Shown here one piece after another: positions 21,579 through 30,067 of a stretch of 64,000 nucleotides of DNA. The notes beneath the pieces were generated by a model. That model made no database searches and was not told the DNA's origin. It worked only from the letters and a program-made list of their open reading frames with translations. A program made the translations under genes and the position numbers. The stretch is taken from assembly GCF_005144585.1 (NCBI RefSeq), contig NZ_SSMQ01000046.1, positions 37,511 to 101,510 of the forward strand, given 5' to 3'. The stretch comes from Polyangium fumosum (GTDB lineage Bacteria; Myxococcota_A; Polyangia; Polyangiales; Polyangiaceae). Positions within the stretch are counted from its first letter, which is position 1. Each line of letters opens with the position of its first letter.

Positions 21579-21904
21579 ATCGTGATCCCCAGTGCTTTGA
21601 TAGCGTCGTTTTCGAGCGTGAAGCGATAGGTGAAGCGGATCGGGCTGCCCTTGAAGTCGCCATGGGCAAGACCTTCGACCACGACCTGACCGTCCTCGTG
21701 GCGAACGGCATCCGGCGTGAAGATCGCCTTGACGGCGATCACCTCGTCTTCAAACAAGGTTCGCAGCTCGGCGTGGCCCTCGTGACGTTTTCCGTTGTCC
21801 AAAAGGACCGCATCGGTGGCAAAAGGCTTCAGCATGCCGTCCACATCGAGTTGTGCGTTTGCCTCGACATAGGCGGCTATGGGTTTGGGGAGTGCGGGCG
21901 TCAT
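21575..21904 (-). CDS. SnoaL/NTF2-like protein
   Basis: 109 residues, the size of the NTF2-like cone fold. The pattern PIAAYVEANAQLDVDGML, then LFEDEV and FTYRFTLENDAI, is that of SnoaL-like isomerase or ester-binding proteins. The exact role is unknown. ATG 21904 has a purine-rich GAGAACAC just upstream. It overlaps the SDR start by 4 bp and faces a divergent LysR gene 101 bp away, which probably controls both. Confidence 0.75.
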   Translation of the reverse strand: MTPALPKPIAAYVEANAQLDVDGMLKPFATDAVLLDNGKRHEGHAELRTLFEDEVIAVKAIFTPDAVRHEDGQVVVEGLAHGDFKGSPIRFTYRFTLENDAIKALGITI

Positions 21905-21990
21905 GAGTGTTCTCCTCTGCGTTGTTCGCTTCGGAGACACTAGTCTCGCCCAACTAAAAAGAGAACGCGCGGAATCGTGCATGCTATATG

Positions 21991-22001
21991 TAGCCAGGCT
22001 A
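21991..22001. promoter_or_regulatory. Candidate LysR-type operator
   Basis: TAGCCAGGCTA is an 11-bp palindrome 4 bp upstream of the LysR start codon, in the divergent region between the LysR and SnoaL/SDR genes. Autoregulation is plausible; only its position and symmetry support it. Confidence 0.35.
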
Positions 22002-22005
22002 AACA

Positions 22006-22914
22006 ATGCGTGACGACCTATCCGGGCTTCGGGCCCTCCTCTGCGTGGCCGAAAAGCGGAGCTTCCGGGCGGCGGCCGCCGAGCTGGGGGTGACGCCATC
22101 TGCCGTTAGTCAGATCGTTCGCGCCCTCGAAGAGCGCGTCGGTGTGCGCCTGCTTCAACGGACCACACGCAACGTCGGTTTGACCGAGGCCGGTGAGCAC
22201 TTCATCGGGCAGCTCAGGCCTGCATTCGACGGCATCGACGCCGCGTTCGAGTCGCTCATGGCCATGAACGGACGCCCATCGGGTCTGTTGCGCCTGACGA
22301 TGCTCCGAACCGGCTACAACGACGTCATCAAGCCGAAGCTCGCGGCCTTTCTCGCCGCGTACCCCGACATCCGAATCGACATCTGTCTCCAGGAGGCGCT
22401 GTCGAACATCGTAGTCGAAGGCTTCGACGCGGGGATTCGCCTCGGCCACAGCCTCGATCGCGAGATGATCGCTGTTCGCGTCAGCCCGGACCAGCGCCTC
22501 GTGGTCGTCGGCTCAGGGGACTACTTCGCGCGCCGAGGCAAGCCCACGCATCCGCGCGAGCTTCACGGGCACGAGTGCATTGGTCTGCGCATGTCGACGG
22601 GCGCAGTCGCCCGGTGGAAGTTCGTCGAGGGCGACAAGGAGTTCGACCTGGTCGTCGACGGCCGCGTCGTGACCAACGAGGGGTCGGTATTGGTAGACGC
22701 CGCCGTCGAGGGCGTCGGACTCGCCTACGTCTTCGAAGACATGGTGAGCGGGCTCGTGTCCGAGAAGCGACTCGTGCGGGTGCTCGATGGGTATTGCCCG
22801 CACATCCCGGGCTATTTTCTCTACTACCCGAGCCGGCTGAACCTCGCCCCCAAGCTCAAGGTGCTGATCGACTTTCTAAAGATAGGTAGAAGGCGCGGCA
22901 AAAAGTACGCGTGA
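22006..22914 (+). CDS. LysR-family transcriptional regulator
   Basis: 302 residues. The N-terminal winged HTH (LRALLCVAEKRSFRAAAAELGVTPSAVSQIVRALEERVG) is followed by a periplasmic-binding-type effector domain (from about 90) with the FDAGIRLG segment. It starts directly after a TAGCC-A-GGCTA palindrome, at ATG 22006. Divergent from the SnoaL-SDR pair, which it most likely regulates. Inducer unknown. Confidence 0.9.
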   Translation: MRDDLSGLRALLCVAEKRSFRAAAAELGVTPSAVSQIVRALEERVGVRLLQRTTRNVGLTEAGEHFIGQLRPAFDGIDAAFESLMAMNGRPSGLLRLTMLRTGYNDVIKPKLAAFLAAYPDIRIDICLQEALSNIVVEGFDAGIRLGHSLDREMIAVRVSPDQRLVVVGSGDYFARRGKPTHPRELHGHECIGLRMSTGAVARWKFVEGDKEFDLVVDGRVVTNEGSVLVDAAVEGVGLAYVFEDMVSGLVSEKRLVRVLDGYCPHIPGYFLYYPSRLNLAPKLKVLIDFLKIGRRRGKKYA

Positions 22915-23051
22915 CGGGGACCGTCGCGGCAAGGCGCGACCCGCATCGGCGCCACGCCCGATCCGGGACTCGCGAGACGGTATCCCCTGCATGAACCCCG
23001 TCGTGGCGGGACGCCTCCGCGGCGCGCATGCTCGCGGGCGTGGAGGTCCAC

Positions 23052-23285
23052 TCAGCCCGTCGTAGCCTGCTGTTCCGCGGACGTCGCGGCGGGGACGGTG
23101 ACGTGGCCGATCGACTCGACGAGCGGCGTGACGTCGCGGAGCCGCCGCGCCCGGCGCTTGGGCACCACGATGTCGACGAGCGGGATCTCGCGGACGTTCT
23201 CGTGGCTCTGACTCCTCATGCGCGTCGTGAACCTCGAGCCGTTCTTCTTGTCCTTCATCTGCATGTCTCTGTGCTTCCGCATCAT
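23052..23285 (-). pseudogene. ParB-like nuclease-domain gene, truncated
   Basis: 77 residues. A basic start (MMRKHRDMQMKDKKNG) leads into VREIPLVDIVVPKRRARRLRD, the beginning of a ParB/Spo0J N-terminal domain. It breaks off after LVESIG, where the family normally continues with LLNPITV and an RLVAG motif. Its ATG overlaps the TGA of the upstream HTH gene (23282-23285), so the pair formed an operon. Full-length versions of this pair accompany site-specific recombinases in myxobacteria (my recollection), so this is probably a relic. Confidence 0.6.
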
Positions 23286-23719
23286 CGTTGCTGTCCTGAG
23301 CACCGCTTCGTCGCGCGCTCCACCCCACGCGTGGTGGCCGGCTCGACGCTGCTCGTGAGGAACGCGGCGAACCCTGGCAGGCACGCCTTGGCGCGCGCGA
23401 TCTGCTTGGCGACCGGCAGACTCGTGAGACGCCGTAGACCACGCTCGGTCACCTGCCGCGCAGGCGTTCCCGGCGGCAGCGCCCGAACGAACGCGATCAC
23501 CTCCGGCGCCAAGCTCAGGAGGTTGAGCAGCTGCGTGACCCGCGCCCGGGTCAGTTCGAAGCGTTCCGCGAGCTCGGTCCGAGAACGAACGTCCCCGGTG
23601 TCAAGAAGATTCTGGAACTCCGCCGCCAGGGCCACATGACCGACCACCGGGGGAGGAGACAAGCTACTGAAGCTGCCTGCCCTCGAGTTCGCTGGCTTCC
23701 CAACCTCGGCCGTGAACAC
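23282..23719 (-). CDS. Recombinase-associated HTH DNA-binding protein (possible remnant)
   Basis: About 145 residues from GTG 23719. The core LAAEFQNLLDTGDVRSRTEL followed by AERFELTRARVTQLLNLL is a helix-turn-helix of the kind found in small proteins next to site-specific recombinases, followed by LAPEVIAFVRALPP. No recombinase is present in the window, and the N-terminal 40 residues are weakly conserved-looking, so the gene may be 5'-truncated. It is coupled by a 4-bp overlap to the ParB fragment. The start is uncertain because the frame stays open far upstream. Confidence 0.5.
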   Translation of the reverse strand: MFTAEVGKPANSRAGSFSSLSPPPVVGHVALAAEFQNLLDTGDVRSRTELAERFELTRARVTQLLNLLSLAPEVIAFVRALPPGTPARQVTERGLRRLTSLPVAKQIARAKACLPGFAAFLTSSVEPATTRGVERATKRCSGQQR

Positions 23720-23766
23720 GGTCCGAAAGTTCGCGCCAGAGACTGCGCTGGGGAGCCAATCAAGCA

Positions 23767-23836
23767 GGTTCGCGGAAGCGCGAACCACGTTCCTACCGGC
23801 CTCGGAGAGCCATCTCCGGGGCCGTTGTGTTTCTCC
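23767..23836. repeat. Two hairpins near the recombinase relic; the second resembles the tRNA terminator
   Basis: GGTTCGCG-GAAG-CGCGAACC (23767-23786) and GGCCTCGGAGA-GCCA-TCTCCGGGGCC (23798-23823). The second shares CTCCGGGGCCGTTG with the terminator after tRNA-Asn (20163-20176) and is likewise followed by T/C-rich sequence. This could be a boundary duplication or a shared terminator type. Confidence 0.45.
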
Positions 23837-23889
23837 CCCCCGTTTTCGCGTCGCGAGCGCCGAGGGCGTGAAGGCGCCGCTGACGACGT

Positions 23890-24807
23890 TCAAGCCAGCG
23901 TGGCCAGGCGGCTCGCCATGTACCGCGCGGGCGACGTCCCGAGAGCTTTGCGAAACATGGTCACGAAGCTGCTCGCGCTCTCGTAGCCGAGGTCCAGCGC
24001 CACGCTTTGCACGGTCGCGCCGCGGGAGAGCTTCTGGAGGGCGAGGATGATGTGGAGCTGCTGGCGCCAGCGGCCGAAGCTCAAGCCTGTCTCCTCGACC
24101 AAGAGACGGTTCAAGGTGCGCTCGCCGACGCCGATTCGCTTCGCCCACGTCTTCGTCGTCGCGCCGTTCGCCGGATCGGCGGTCATCGCATCCACCAAAC
24201 GACGGAGCCGCGGATCGGTCGGCATCGGCAGGCGGTGCTTCTCGATCGAAACCGTCGCGAGCTCGTCGAGGAGCACGCTCACCAGGCGCGCGTCCGGTCC
24301 TTCGAGGTCGTAGAGCGCGGGGCGCGTCGCCAGGCGAAGCAAGAGCTCGCGGAAGAGCGGCGTCACCGACACCGCGCAGCAATCCTGCGGGAGATTCGGC
24401 GCCGCGCCGGGCTCGAGGAAGACGCTGTAACCCTCGAGCGGCGCGCGCGCGCGGATCCGATGCGTCACGGACCCGGGGATCCACAGCGCCGATTGCGGCG
24501 GCACGATCCAGAGGGCGCTCGACGCTTCGCAGATGAGCTCCCCGCGCACCAGGTACATGAGCTGCGATTCGCGGTGCGCGTGAGGCTCGCTCTCGAGCCC
24601 GCCGCTCGCCATGCTGAGCCCCATCGCGTTCGCCGGCCGCGCGATCGCGGTCTTCACACGCCCAGGGGCCTCGAGCGCGAAACGGCTCGCGAGCGACGCG
24701 AGCGAAGACGCCGCGGGCTCGTTCGTCACCTGGACGTCTCCGTGAACCGTCCAGCCCGCCGGAGGCGCGCCCCGTGCCGCTGTCGCATTCTGCCGCTTCG
24801 CTGCCAT
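23890..24807 (-). CDS. AraC-family transcriptional regulator with cupin sensor domain
   Basis: 305 residues. The N-terminal half is cupin-like (ESEPHAHRESQLMYLVRGELIC, then WIVPPQSALWIPGSVTHRI). The C-terminal 100 residues contain two HTH units: KTWAKRIGVGERTLNRLLVE and VQSVALDLGYESASSFVTMF, ending KALGTSPARYMASRL as in AraC/XylS proteins. ATG 24807 follows naturally; the frame runs further. Divergent from the O-methyltransferase (start 24979) across 171 bp, so that gene is the likely target. Confidence 0.88.
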   Translation of the reverse strand: MAAKRQNATAARGAPPAGWTVHGDVQVTNEPAASSLASLASRFALEAPGRVKTAIARPANAMGLSMASGGLESEPHAHRESQLMYLVRGELICEASSALWIVPPQSALWIPGSVTHRIRARAPLEGYSVFLEPGAAPNLPQDCCAVSVTPLFRELLLRLATRPALYDLEGPDARLVSVLLDELATVSIEKHRLPMPTDPRLRRLVDAMTADPANGATTKTWAKRIGVGERTLNRLLVEETGLSFGRWRQQLHIILALQKLSRGATVQSVALDLGYESASSFVTMFRKALGTSPARYMASRLATLA

Positions 24808-24978
24808 GGCCGTTTTGCAAAACAATTTGTCATGATTTCGCAATGCGGTCAACGGCGCCAGATGCTTGGATGCTCCCCCATGGCTGCGCCTTCCACCGCG
24901 CCTTCGGGCATCAGGCAATGCCTGGGAGGAGGGCGAGCGAATGCTCCGAGAATGTGTGTCCTTGACCCGAGGCCCATC

Positions 24979-25677
24979 ATGAAAACCGAACCCTTGACCG
25001 TCCTGCCCGACGCGCGGGTGCGCGCCGTGCTGCGGCGTCTCCACGACGAGGCCGACCGGCAGGTGCCGAGTGTCCTCCTCCACTTCCTGCCGAAGCTGCC
25101 GCGGATGCTCCTCGGCCGCCGCGTCGACGCCCCGGGCACGGAGCGCGACTTCGCCGACAAATACATCGCAATCGAGCGCGACCAGGGAGCCTTCTGCTAC
25201 CTGACGGCGCGGGCGCTCCACGCCAGGACGATCGTCGAGTTCGGCACGTCCTTCGGCGTCTCGACATTGTGGCTGGCGGCGGCGGTACGCGACAACGGCG
25301 GCGGCCGCGTCATCGGCACCGAGCTCGTGCCGGAGAAGGCGCGGCGCGCGCAGGCGAACCTGGAGGAGGCAGGGCTCGCGTCCTTCGCCGAGATTCGCGT
25401 GGGGGACGCAATGGACACGCTGCAGGCGGACCTCGGCGAGGTGGACTTCATGCTGAACGATGGGTTTCCCCTGCGCGCCCTCGACGTGCTGAAGCTCGTC
25501 GCCCCGGCCCTGCGTCCGGGCGCCGTGGTGGTGACCGACAACGTCGGCGTCTTCAAGGCCGACTACCGCGACTACGTCGCCTACGTGCGCGATCCGCGCC
25601 ACGGCTTCGCGTCGATGACGATCCCCTTCCGCGCGGGCACCGAGTACTCGGTTCGGCAACCGGCGCGCCCAGGGTGA
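24979..25677 (+). CDS. Class I SAM-dependent O-methyltransferase-like protein
   Basis: 232 residues. Motif I is TIVEFGTSFGVSTLWLAAA, followed by GTELVPEKARRAQANLEEAG (acidic residue for SAM ribose) and DFMLNDGFPL (post-motif II); it ends with a VVTDNVGVF strand, as in small O-methyltransferases related to catechol/caffeoyl-CoA enzymes. Substrate unknown. ATG 24979 is preceded by CGAGGCCC. Divergent from the AraC gene. Confidence 0.75.
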   Translation: MKTEPLTVLPDARVRAVLRRLHDEADRQVPSVLLHFLPKLPRMLLGRRVDAPGTERDFADKYIAIERDQGAFCYLTARALHARTIVEFGTSFGVSTLWLAAAVRDNGGGRVIGTELVPEKARRAQANLEEAGLASFAEIRVGDAMDTLQADLGEVDFMLNDGFPLRALDVLKLVAPALRPGAVVVTDNVGVFKADYRDYVAYVRDPRHGFASMTIPFRAGTEYSVRQPARPG

Positions 25678-25912
25678 TCGGGAACGAGCGGCAGCCCCGA
25701 CGCGCGTTGCGGCGTTTATCGAACGCCCCGGCGACGTATCGCTTGCGTTGGTGCGTGAGGAGCGGCATCCTCTGTCTCGATGACGATGCGCTTCGCGGTC
25801 TTCTTGCTCGGCTGAGCGTGGCCCCCAGGCCCGCATGACTCGCCGTGTGCGCTTGCCCCCCCCATCGGAGCAAGTGCGCGCCACGTCTTGGCCCATTTGC
25901 AGGAGAATCGTC

Positions 25913-26704
25913 ATGCCCGATCGTCAGGCTGCGCTTTCGGAAGCGCAAATTGATCAATTCGTCCACGAAGGCTACGTCCGTATCGACGACGCCTTCCCCC
26001 GCGACATCGCCGATGCGTGTCGCGCCGTCTTGTGGCTCGCAGCGGGCTGTGCGCCCGACGCGCCGTCCACCTGGACCCGACCCGTTGTTCGTCTCGGCGA
26101 GCTCGCCGCGCCGCCCTTTCGAGCGGCTGCGAACACCTCGAAGCTCCTCAGCGCCTTCGATTCGCTCGTCGGCGTCGATCGCTGGTTGCCCCGCGTAAGC
26201 CTTGGAACGTTCCCCCTTCGCTTCCCGTCGCCCGAGGATCCGGGGGATTGCGGATGGCATATCGATCCCAGCTTCGGCTGGGAGAATGAGCCGAACTTTC
26301 TCGAATGGCGCGCCAACGTCTCATCGAGAGGGCGAGCGCTCTTGATGCTCTTTCTTTTCTCCGATGTCGGCGACGACGACGCGCCCACGCGCCTTCGCGT
26401 CGGCTCGCACGTCGAAATCGCGCGCCGCCTCGCGCCGCACGGAGAGCGTGGCCTCACGCTGGGCGAGCTGGCGAGCACGGAGTTCCGCGAATCCGCGCAC
26501 CTGCCCGAGGCGCTCGCCACGGGCCGCGCGGGGACCGTTTACCTCTGCCACCCCTTCCTGGTGCACGCGGCGCAGCCGCATCGTGGCCGCGTTCCACGTT
26601 TCCTCGCCCAGCCCGCCTTGCTGCCGCGTGGGCCTTTCGACCCCCGCCGTACGGACGGCCAGGCCTCCGCGGTGGAGCGGGCCATCCGCCTCGCCCTCGA
26701 CTGA
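25913..26704 (+). CDS. Phytanoyl-CoA dioxygenase (PhyH)-like 2OG/Fe(II) oxygenase
   Basis: 263 residues. An N-terminal helix (ALSEAQIDQFVHEGYVRIDDAF) is typical of PhyH-family proteins. The iron ligands are likely the His and Asp of GWHIDPS and the distal His of FLVHAAQ, with Arg in RGRVPRF for 2-oxoglutarate. No gene here suggests a substrate. ATG 25913 has GCAGGAG 8 bp upstream and is preferred to the open frame from 25835. Confidence 0.75.
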   Translation: MPDRQAALSEAQIDQFVHEGYVRIDDAFPRDIADACRAVLWLAAGCAPDAPSTWTRPVVRLGELAAPPFRAAANTSKLLSAFDSLVGVDRWLPRVSLGTFPLRFPSPEDPGDCGWHIDPSFGWENEPNFLEWRANVSSRGRALLMLFLFSDVGDDDAPTRLRVGSHVEIARRLAPHGERGLTLGELASTEFRESAHLPEALATGRAGTVYLCHPFLVHAAQPHRGRVPRFLAQPALLPRGPFDPRRTDGQASAVERAIRLALD

Positions 26705-26722
26705 ATTCGCCCGCGGGTAGCT

Positions 26723-27643
26723 CTACTCTCCGGCGACGGCTCGCTCGGCCCCCCTCTTTGCGAGAATTTCGAGCACTTTGGTGGGGCCGAGGCGGAGCCG
26801 ATCATACCCCTCGGGGTAGGTCGGGTAGTTCCGGTAGATGTCGCTGTCCTCGAATTTACGCTCCTCGTAGAGCGAGACGTGGCGCGCGGCGCGGCGATAG
26901 ACGGCGAAGAACACGCGAAGGGAGCGCGCGAGGCCAGGGTCGGGCTCGCGGAGCCCCAGCGCGTCGCGGAACCCGGTATCCGCCGTGAGGAAAACGACCG
27001 CGGGTTCGAGGATCGGCACGAGTGCCGGCGGCAAGAGGCCCTGCACGGCGATGAGCAGACCCCGCGCGACAGCCTCGTTCTCGCTCGTGTAGCGTTGCGC
27101 GCGGCGCTCGTAGTCCTGCCGCCATGCGAAAAACGCCGCGCGGCTCTGCGGGATGTCGCGGATGTGCATGAGCTCGCCGAGCCGCCGGTAGAGGAAGTAA
27201 AACGCGTCCTTCTCCTTCTCCGTCATGGGCCGATGGCCCCATTTGTCGATGAAGAGGATGGGATCGAAGACGAAGGTGCTCAGCGTGTAGAGGAAATCGT
27301 CGTTCGAGATCCGGTAGAGCCCGTGGATGCGGTTCAGGTGCTCGACCATCTCGCGGCTCGCGCGTGATTCGAGGCCGGGCCGGTGGATCTCGCTGAGAAT
27401 GGCCTTCGTGTCGTCGAGCCGCTTCGGCCCCTCGCGCTCGTACTGCCCGGTCGCATGGAGCAGCTTGCTGATGGTCGGGATCGTGAAGGTCCTGAGCTGC
27501 GCGATCTCCATCGCGAGGAGGATCTCGAACGGGAAGACATGGTTCGAGAGCGCGAAGATGATGGCCTCGTAATCGCGCTCGGGATCGAGCCGGGCGATCT
27601 CGTCGTCCCAGCGGCGTGTGCGCAGAAAGATGGGCAGCTTCAT
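26723..27643 (-). CDS. MpaB-family oxygenase (DUF2236)
   Basis: 306 residues. The helical family signature is visible: an N-terminal VFPFEILLAMEIAQLRTF, a central RISNDDFLYTLSTFVFDPILFIDKWGHRPMT and the YEERKFED stretch. MpaB/rubber-oxygenase-like proteins bind haem in a conserved helical core; the reaction is unknown here. Its ATG overlaps the TGA of the TetR gene upstream (27640-27643), so TetR and oxygenase are translationally coupled. Confidence 0.75.
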   Translation of the reverse strand: MKLPIFLRTRRWDDEIARLDPERDYEAIIFALSNHVFPFEILLAMEIAQLRTFTIPTISKLLHATGQYEREGPKRLDDTKAILSEIHRPGLESRASREMVEHLNRIHGLYRISNDDFLYTLSTFVFDPILFIDKWGHRPMTEKEKDAFYFLYRRLGELMHIRDIPQSRAAFFAWRQDYERRAQRYTSENEAVARGLLIAVQGLLPPALVPILEPAVVFLTADTGFRDALGLREPDPGLARSLRVFFAVYRRAARHVSLYEERKFEDSDIYRNYPTYPEGYDRLRLGPTKVLEILAKRGAERAVAGE

Positions 27644-28356
27644 CGGATGACCTTTCTGGGTTCGAGCATGGCGACGACGGACGCGACGACGACCTCGCGC
27701 CGGTGCTCGACGGAGCCGGGCAGCCCGAGATCGACTTCTTGCACCGCGTAACTCGTCACGAGGCTGGCGAGGACGCAGGCCGCGTCGCTCGAATCCGTGG
27801 GCAAAACGAGCAGACCCTCGGCCGACCGCTGGCCGAGGTAGCGCTCCACGGCGCCCGTCAAATACCCGCGGACGTTCTCGTCCCAGATATGCCGGAGCTC
27901 GGGGGATTCGAGCGCGCTCGCATTCATGATGCGCGCCCCCGCCCGATACCTCGTCGCCAGGTCGAAGAGCCCGCCGACGACCCCGGCGAGCTCCGTGCGC
28001 GCTTCGGCGGTCGTGCTGGGAGCGGGCCCGCGGAGCGCGTGCTCGAGGGCTGCCACGCGGCGGCTCGTTTCGAAGAAGGCGCGCAGGAAGGACTCGATCT
28101 GGCCGGGCTCGGGGTTCGGCACCGGGAGTTTTTGAGGGGGCTCGTAAGGATCCGGCGAGGCGGCGGCGCGCCGCAACACCTGCTCGAACAACGCGTCCTT
28201 GCCGCGGAAGTAACGGTAGAGCGCCGGTTCGCTGACCCCGACGGCCGCGGCGACCTCCGAGAGCCGCGTACGCCGATAACCGCGCGTCGCGAACAGCGCC
28301 TCGGCTTCGTCGAGGATGCGGGTGAACGTCGCTTCGGACTCGGCAGAGAGCGGCAC
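27640..28356 (-). CDS. TetR-family transcriptional regulator
   Basis: 238 residues. The N-terminal HTH (ILDEAEALFATRGYRRTRLSEVAAAVGVSEPALYRYFRGKDALFEQV) is a textbook TetR domain; the rest is a helical ligand-binding domain. It is coupled to mpaB by a 4-bp overlap, and diverges from a PNPOx-like gene. A 7+7-bp inverted repeat lies 13 bp upstream of its start codon. Confidence 0.92.
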   Translation of the reverse strand: MPLSAESEATFTRILDEAEALFATRGYRRTRLSEVAAAVGVSEPALYRYFRGKDALFEQVLRRAAASPDPYEPPQKLPVPNPEPGQIESFLRAFFETSRRVAALEHALRGPAPSTTAEARTELAGVVGGLFDLATRYRAGARIMNASALESPELRHIWDENVRGYLTGAVERYLGQRSAEGLLVLPTDSSDAACVLASLVTSYAVQEVDLGLPGSVEHRREVVVASVVAMLEPRKVIR

Positions 28357-28369
28357 GGCCCTGATCCTT

Positions 28370-28388
28370 AGTTAGTCATTCACTAACT
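28370..28388. promoter_or_regulatory. TetR operator
   Basis: AGTTAGT-CATTC-ACTAACT: perfect 7-bp arms around 5 bp, a form common to TetR-family operators. It lies between the divergent TetR (28356) and PNPOx-like (28463) genes and could control both. Confidence 0.75.
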
Positions 28389-28462
28389 GCAAGAAAAATG
28401 CGGCGGACGCGCCCGAACAAAATGAAGTTGCAAGTCATCATCAAGAAGCGCAGGATGAGGGT

Positions 28463-29494
28463 GTGGAGTTGAAGACCATCGAAGCGCTGGAGCAGGTCGT
28501 TGGCAGCAGACCCCTTCCGGTCTTGATGAAGGCCATCGACATGCTCGACGTGCATTGCGTGCGTCTCCTCGCGCGCTCGCCGTTCGCCGTGCTGGGCTTC
28601 GCGGACGCCGACGGCCGCGCGCGCGCGTGGCCGGTGGGAGGCCCCCCAGGCTTTGCGCGCTCCATCGAAGGAACGCACCTGCGCTTTACGTTGCCCGAGC
28701 CCGCGGCCATCGATGTTCGCACCGGGTGCTCGCTCCTCTTCTTCATTCCGGGGCTGGGCGAGACGCTGCGCGTGAATGGCCGGCCCTCCCTCGACGGCGC
28801 GGAGCTGACGGTCACCGTCGAGGAGGCCTTCATGCACTGCGCGAAGTCGATTCTGCGGTCCTCGTTGTGGGAAAAGCCGGTGGAAACCTCGCTCCCGCGG
28901 CTCGCCGCTCCCTCGGGGCCGCTGGCCGACGCCGAGGTGCTGGCGTTCCTCTCCCACACACCCTTCGTGACGCTGACCTCGTGGGATGCGCAGGGCGCCG
29001 GCGACGCAAGCCCCAAAGGAGATCCGCCGGGGTTCCTCAAAGTCGACGCACGAGGCCGGCTCGCCGTGGCGGACCGACCGGGCAACCGGCGCACCGACAC
29101 GTTCCACAATCTGCTCGAACAGCCACGCGTCGCGCTGCTCGCGCTCCGGCCCGGCGACGATCGTGTGGTGGAGCTCTCGGGCCGCGCCTCGCTCACCACC
29201 GACCCGACCTTGCTCTCGTCGATGGTGGTCGAGAACAAACCGCCGAAGCTTTCGATGCTGCTCGACGTCGAATTCGCGCGCCTCGTCCCCAGCGCGGCCG
29301 TGCGCGACGCACAGCTCTGGAACACGTCACGCCACGTACCCCGCAGCGAGCTGCCGAAGATGGCCGAGGTCTGCATCGACCACCTGAAGCTAAACAAGCA
29401 GAAGGGCCTCGCGGCCTCCGCCGTGCGCGCGCTCGCCTCGAAGACCGTGATCGGCTGGGCGCTCGAGCAGGACTACGAAAAGAACCGCTACTGA
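28463..29494 (+). CDS. Pyridoxamine 5'-phosphate oxidase-like flavin-binding protein
   Basis: 343 residues. Two split-barrel stretches can be seen: FAVLGFADADGRARAW...LRFTLPEP and, after the middle, FVTLTSWDAQGAGDASPKGDPPGFLKV with RRTDTFHNLLEQPRVALL, which is typical of the family's FMN-binding barrel. A partner flavin or F420 and a detoxification role are guesses. GTG 28463 follows GGATGAGG. Divergent from TetR-mpaB. Confidence 0.7.
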   Translation: MELKTIEALEQVVGSRPLPVLMKAIDMLDVHCVRLLARSPFAVLGFADADGRARAWPVGGPPGFARSIEGTHLRFTLPEPAAIDVRTGCSLLFFIPGLGETLRVNGRPSLDGAELTVTVEEAFMHCAKSILRSSLWEKPVETSLPRLAAPSGPLADAEVLAFLSHTPFVTLTSWDAQGAGDASPKGDPPGFLKVDARGRLAVADRPGNRRTDTFHNLLEQPRVALLALRPGDDRVVELSGRASLTTDPTLLSSMVVENKPPKLSMLLDVEFARLVPSAAVRDAQLWNTSRHVPRSELPKMAEVCIDHLKLNKQKGLAASAVRALASKTVIGWALEQDYEKNRY

Positions 29495-29539
29495 CGAAGG
29501 GCCCCTGCGCCTCGGGCGGGACGGGCGCGTGCGCTTGGC

Positions 29540-29568
29540 TTGACAGACACGTGCATATGCACTTAGAT
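29540..29568 (+). promoter_or_regulatory. marR promoter with operator in the spacer
   Basis: TTGACA (29540-29545), 17 bp, TTAGAT (29563-29568). The perfect palindrome GTGCATATGCAC occupies 29551-29562, directly against the -10. The predicted start (about 29575) is two bases before the ATG at 29577, so the message may be leaderless. The palindrome recurs at 30089. Confidence 0.75.
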
Positions 29569-29576
29569 GAGGGGCC

Positions 29577-30044
29577 ATGGCGTCCTCGACGGGTGGCCGG
29601 CCCACGGAAGCACCACTCGCCTCCAGCGAGACCCTCTGCAACTGCCTCGCCGTGCGCCAGGCGGCTCGCCAGATCACGCAGCTCTACGACGAGGAGCTCG
29701 CGGGGACGGGGCTTCGCGCCACCCAGTACGCCGTCCTCTCCCGCCTCTCGCGTATCGCCCCGGCGACGGTGCAGGACCTCGCCGAGGCGCTCGTGATGGA
29801 TCGGACCACGCTCGCCCATAACCTGAAGCCCCTCGAACGAGAGGGCCTCGTCGTGATGGGCGTCGCCGCGCATGACCGTCGGGTCCGGGAGCTCCGGCTC
29901 ACGCCGGCGGGAACGGCGAAGCTCCAGGAGGCGCGCGTCGCGTGGGCGCGCGCGCAAGCCCGATTCGAACACGCTTTCGGCGCGGAAGACGCCGCCGAGC
30001 TTCGTCGGCAGCTCGCACGGGCCGTCGAAGCCGTTCGCACCTGA
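29577..30044 (+). CDS. MarR-family transcriptional regulator
   Basis: 155 residues. Winged-helix core LSRIAPATVQDLAEALVMDRTTLAHNLKPLEREGLV with the wing AAHDRRVRELRLTPAG, the classic MarR pattern. It is followed 23 bp later by an alpha/beta hydrolase gene and an MFS exporter gene, a common MarR layout for drug or phenolic resistance. Its promoter carries a 12-bp palindrome that likely mediates autorepression. Confidence 0.92.
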   Translation: MASSTGGRPTEAPLASSETLCNCLAVRQAARQITQLYDEELAGTGLRATQYAVLSRLSRIAPATVQDLAEALVMDRTTLAHNLKPLEREGLVVMGVAAHDRRVRELRLTPAGTAKLQEARVAWARAQARFEHAFGAEDAAELRRQLARAVEAVRT

Positions 30045-30067
30045 AGGTGTCCCCAAGGAGGACCTCG

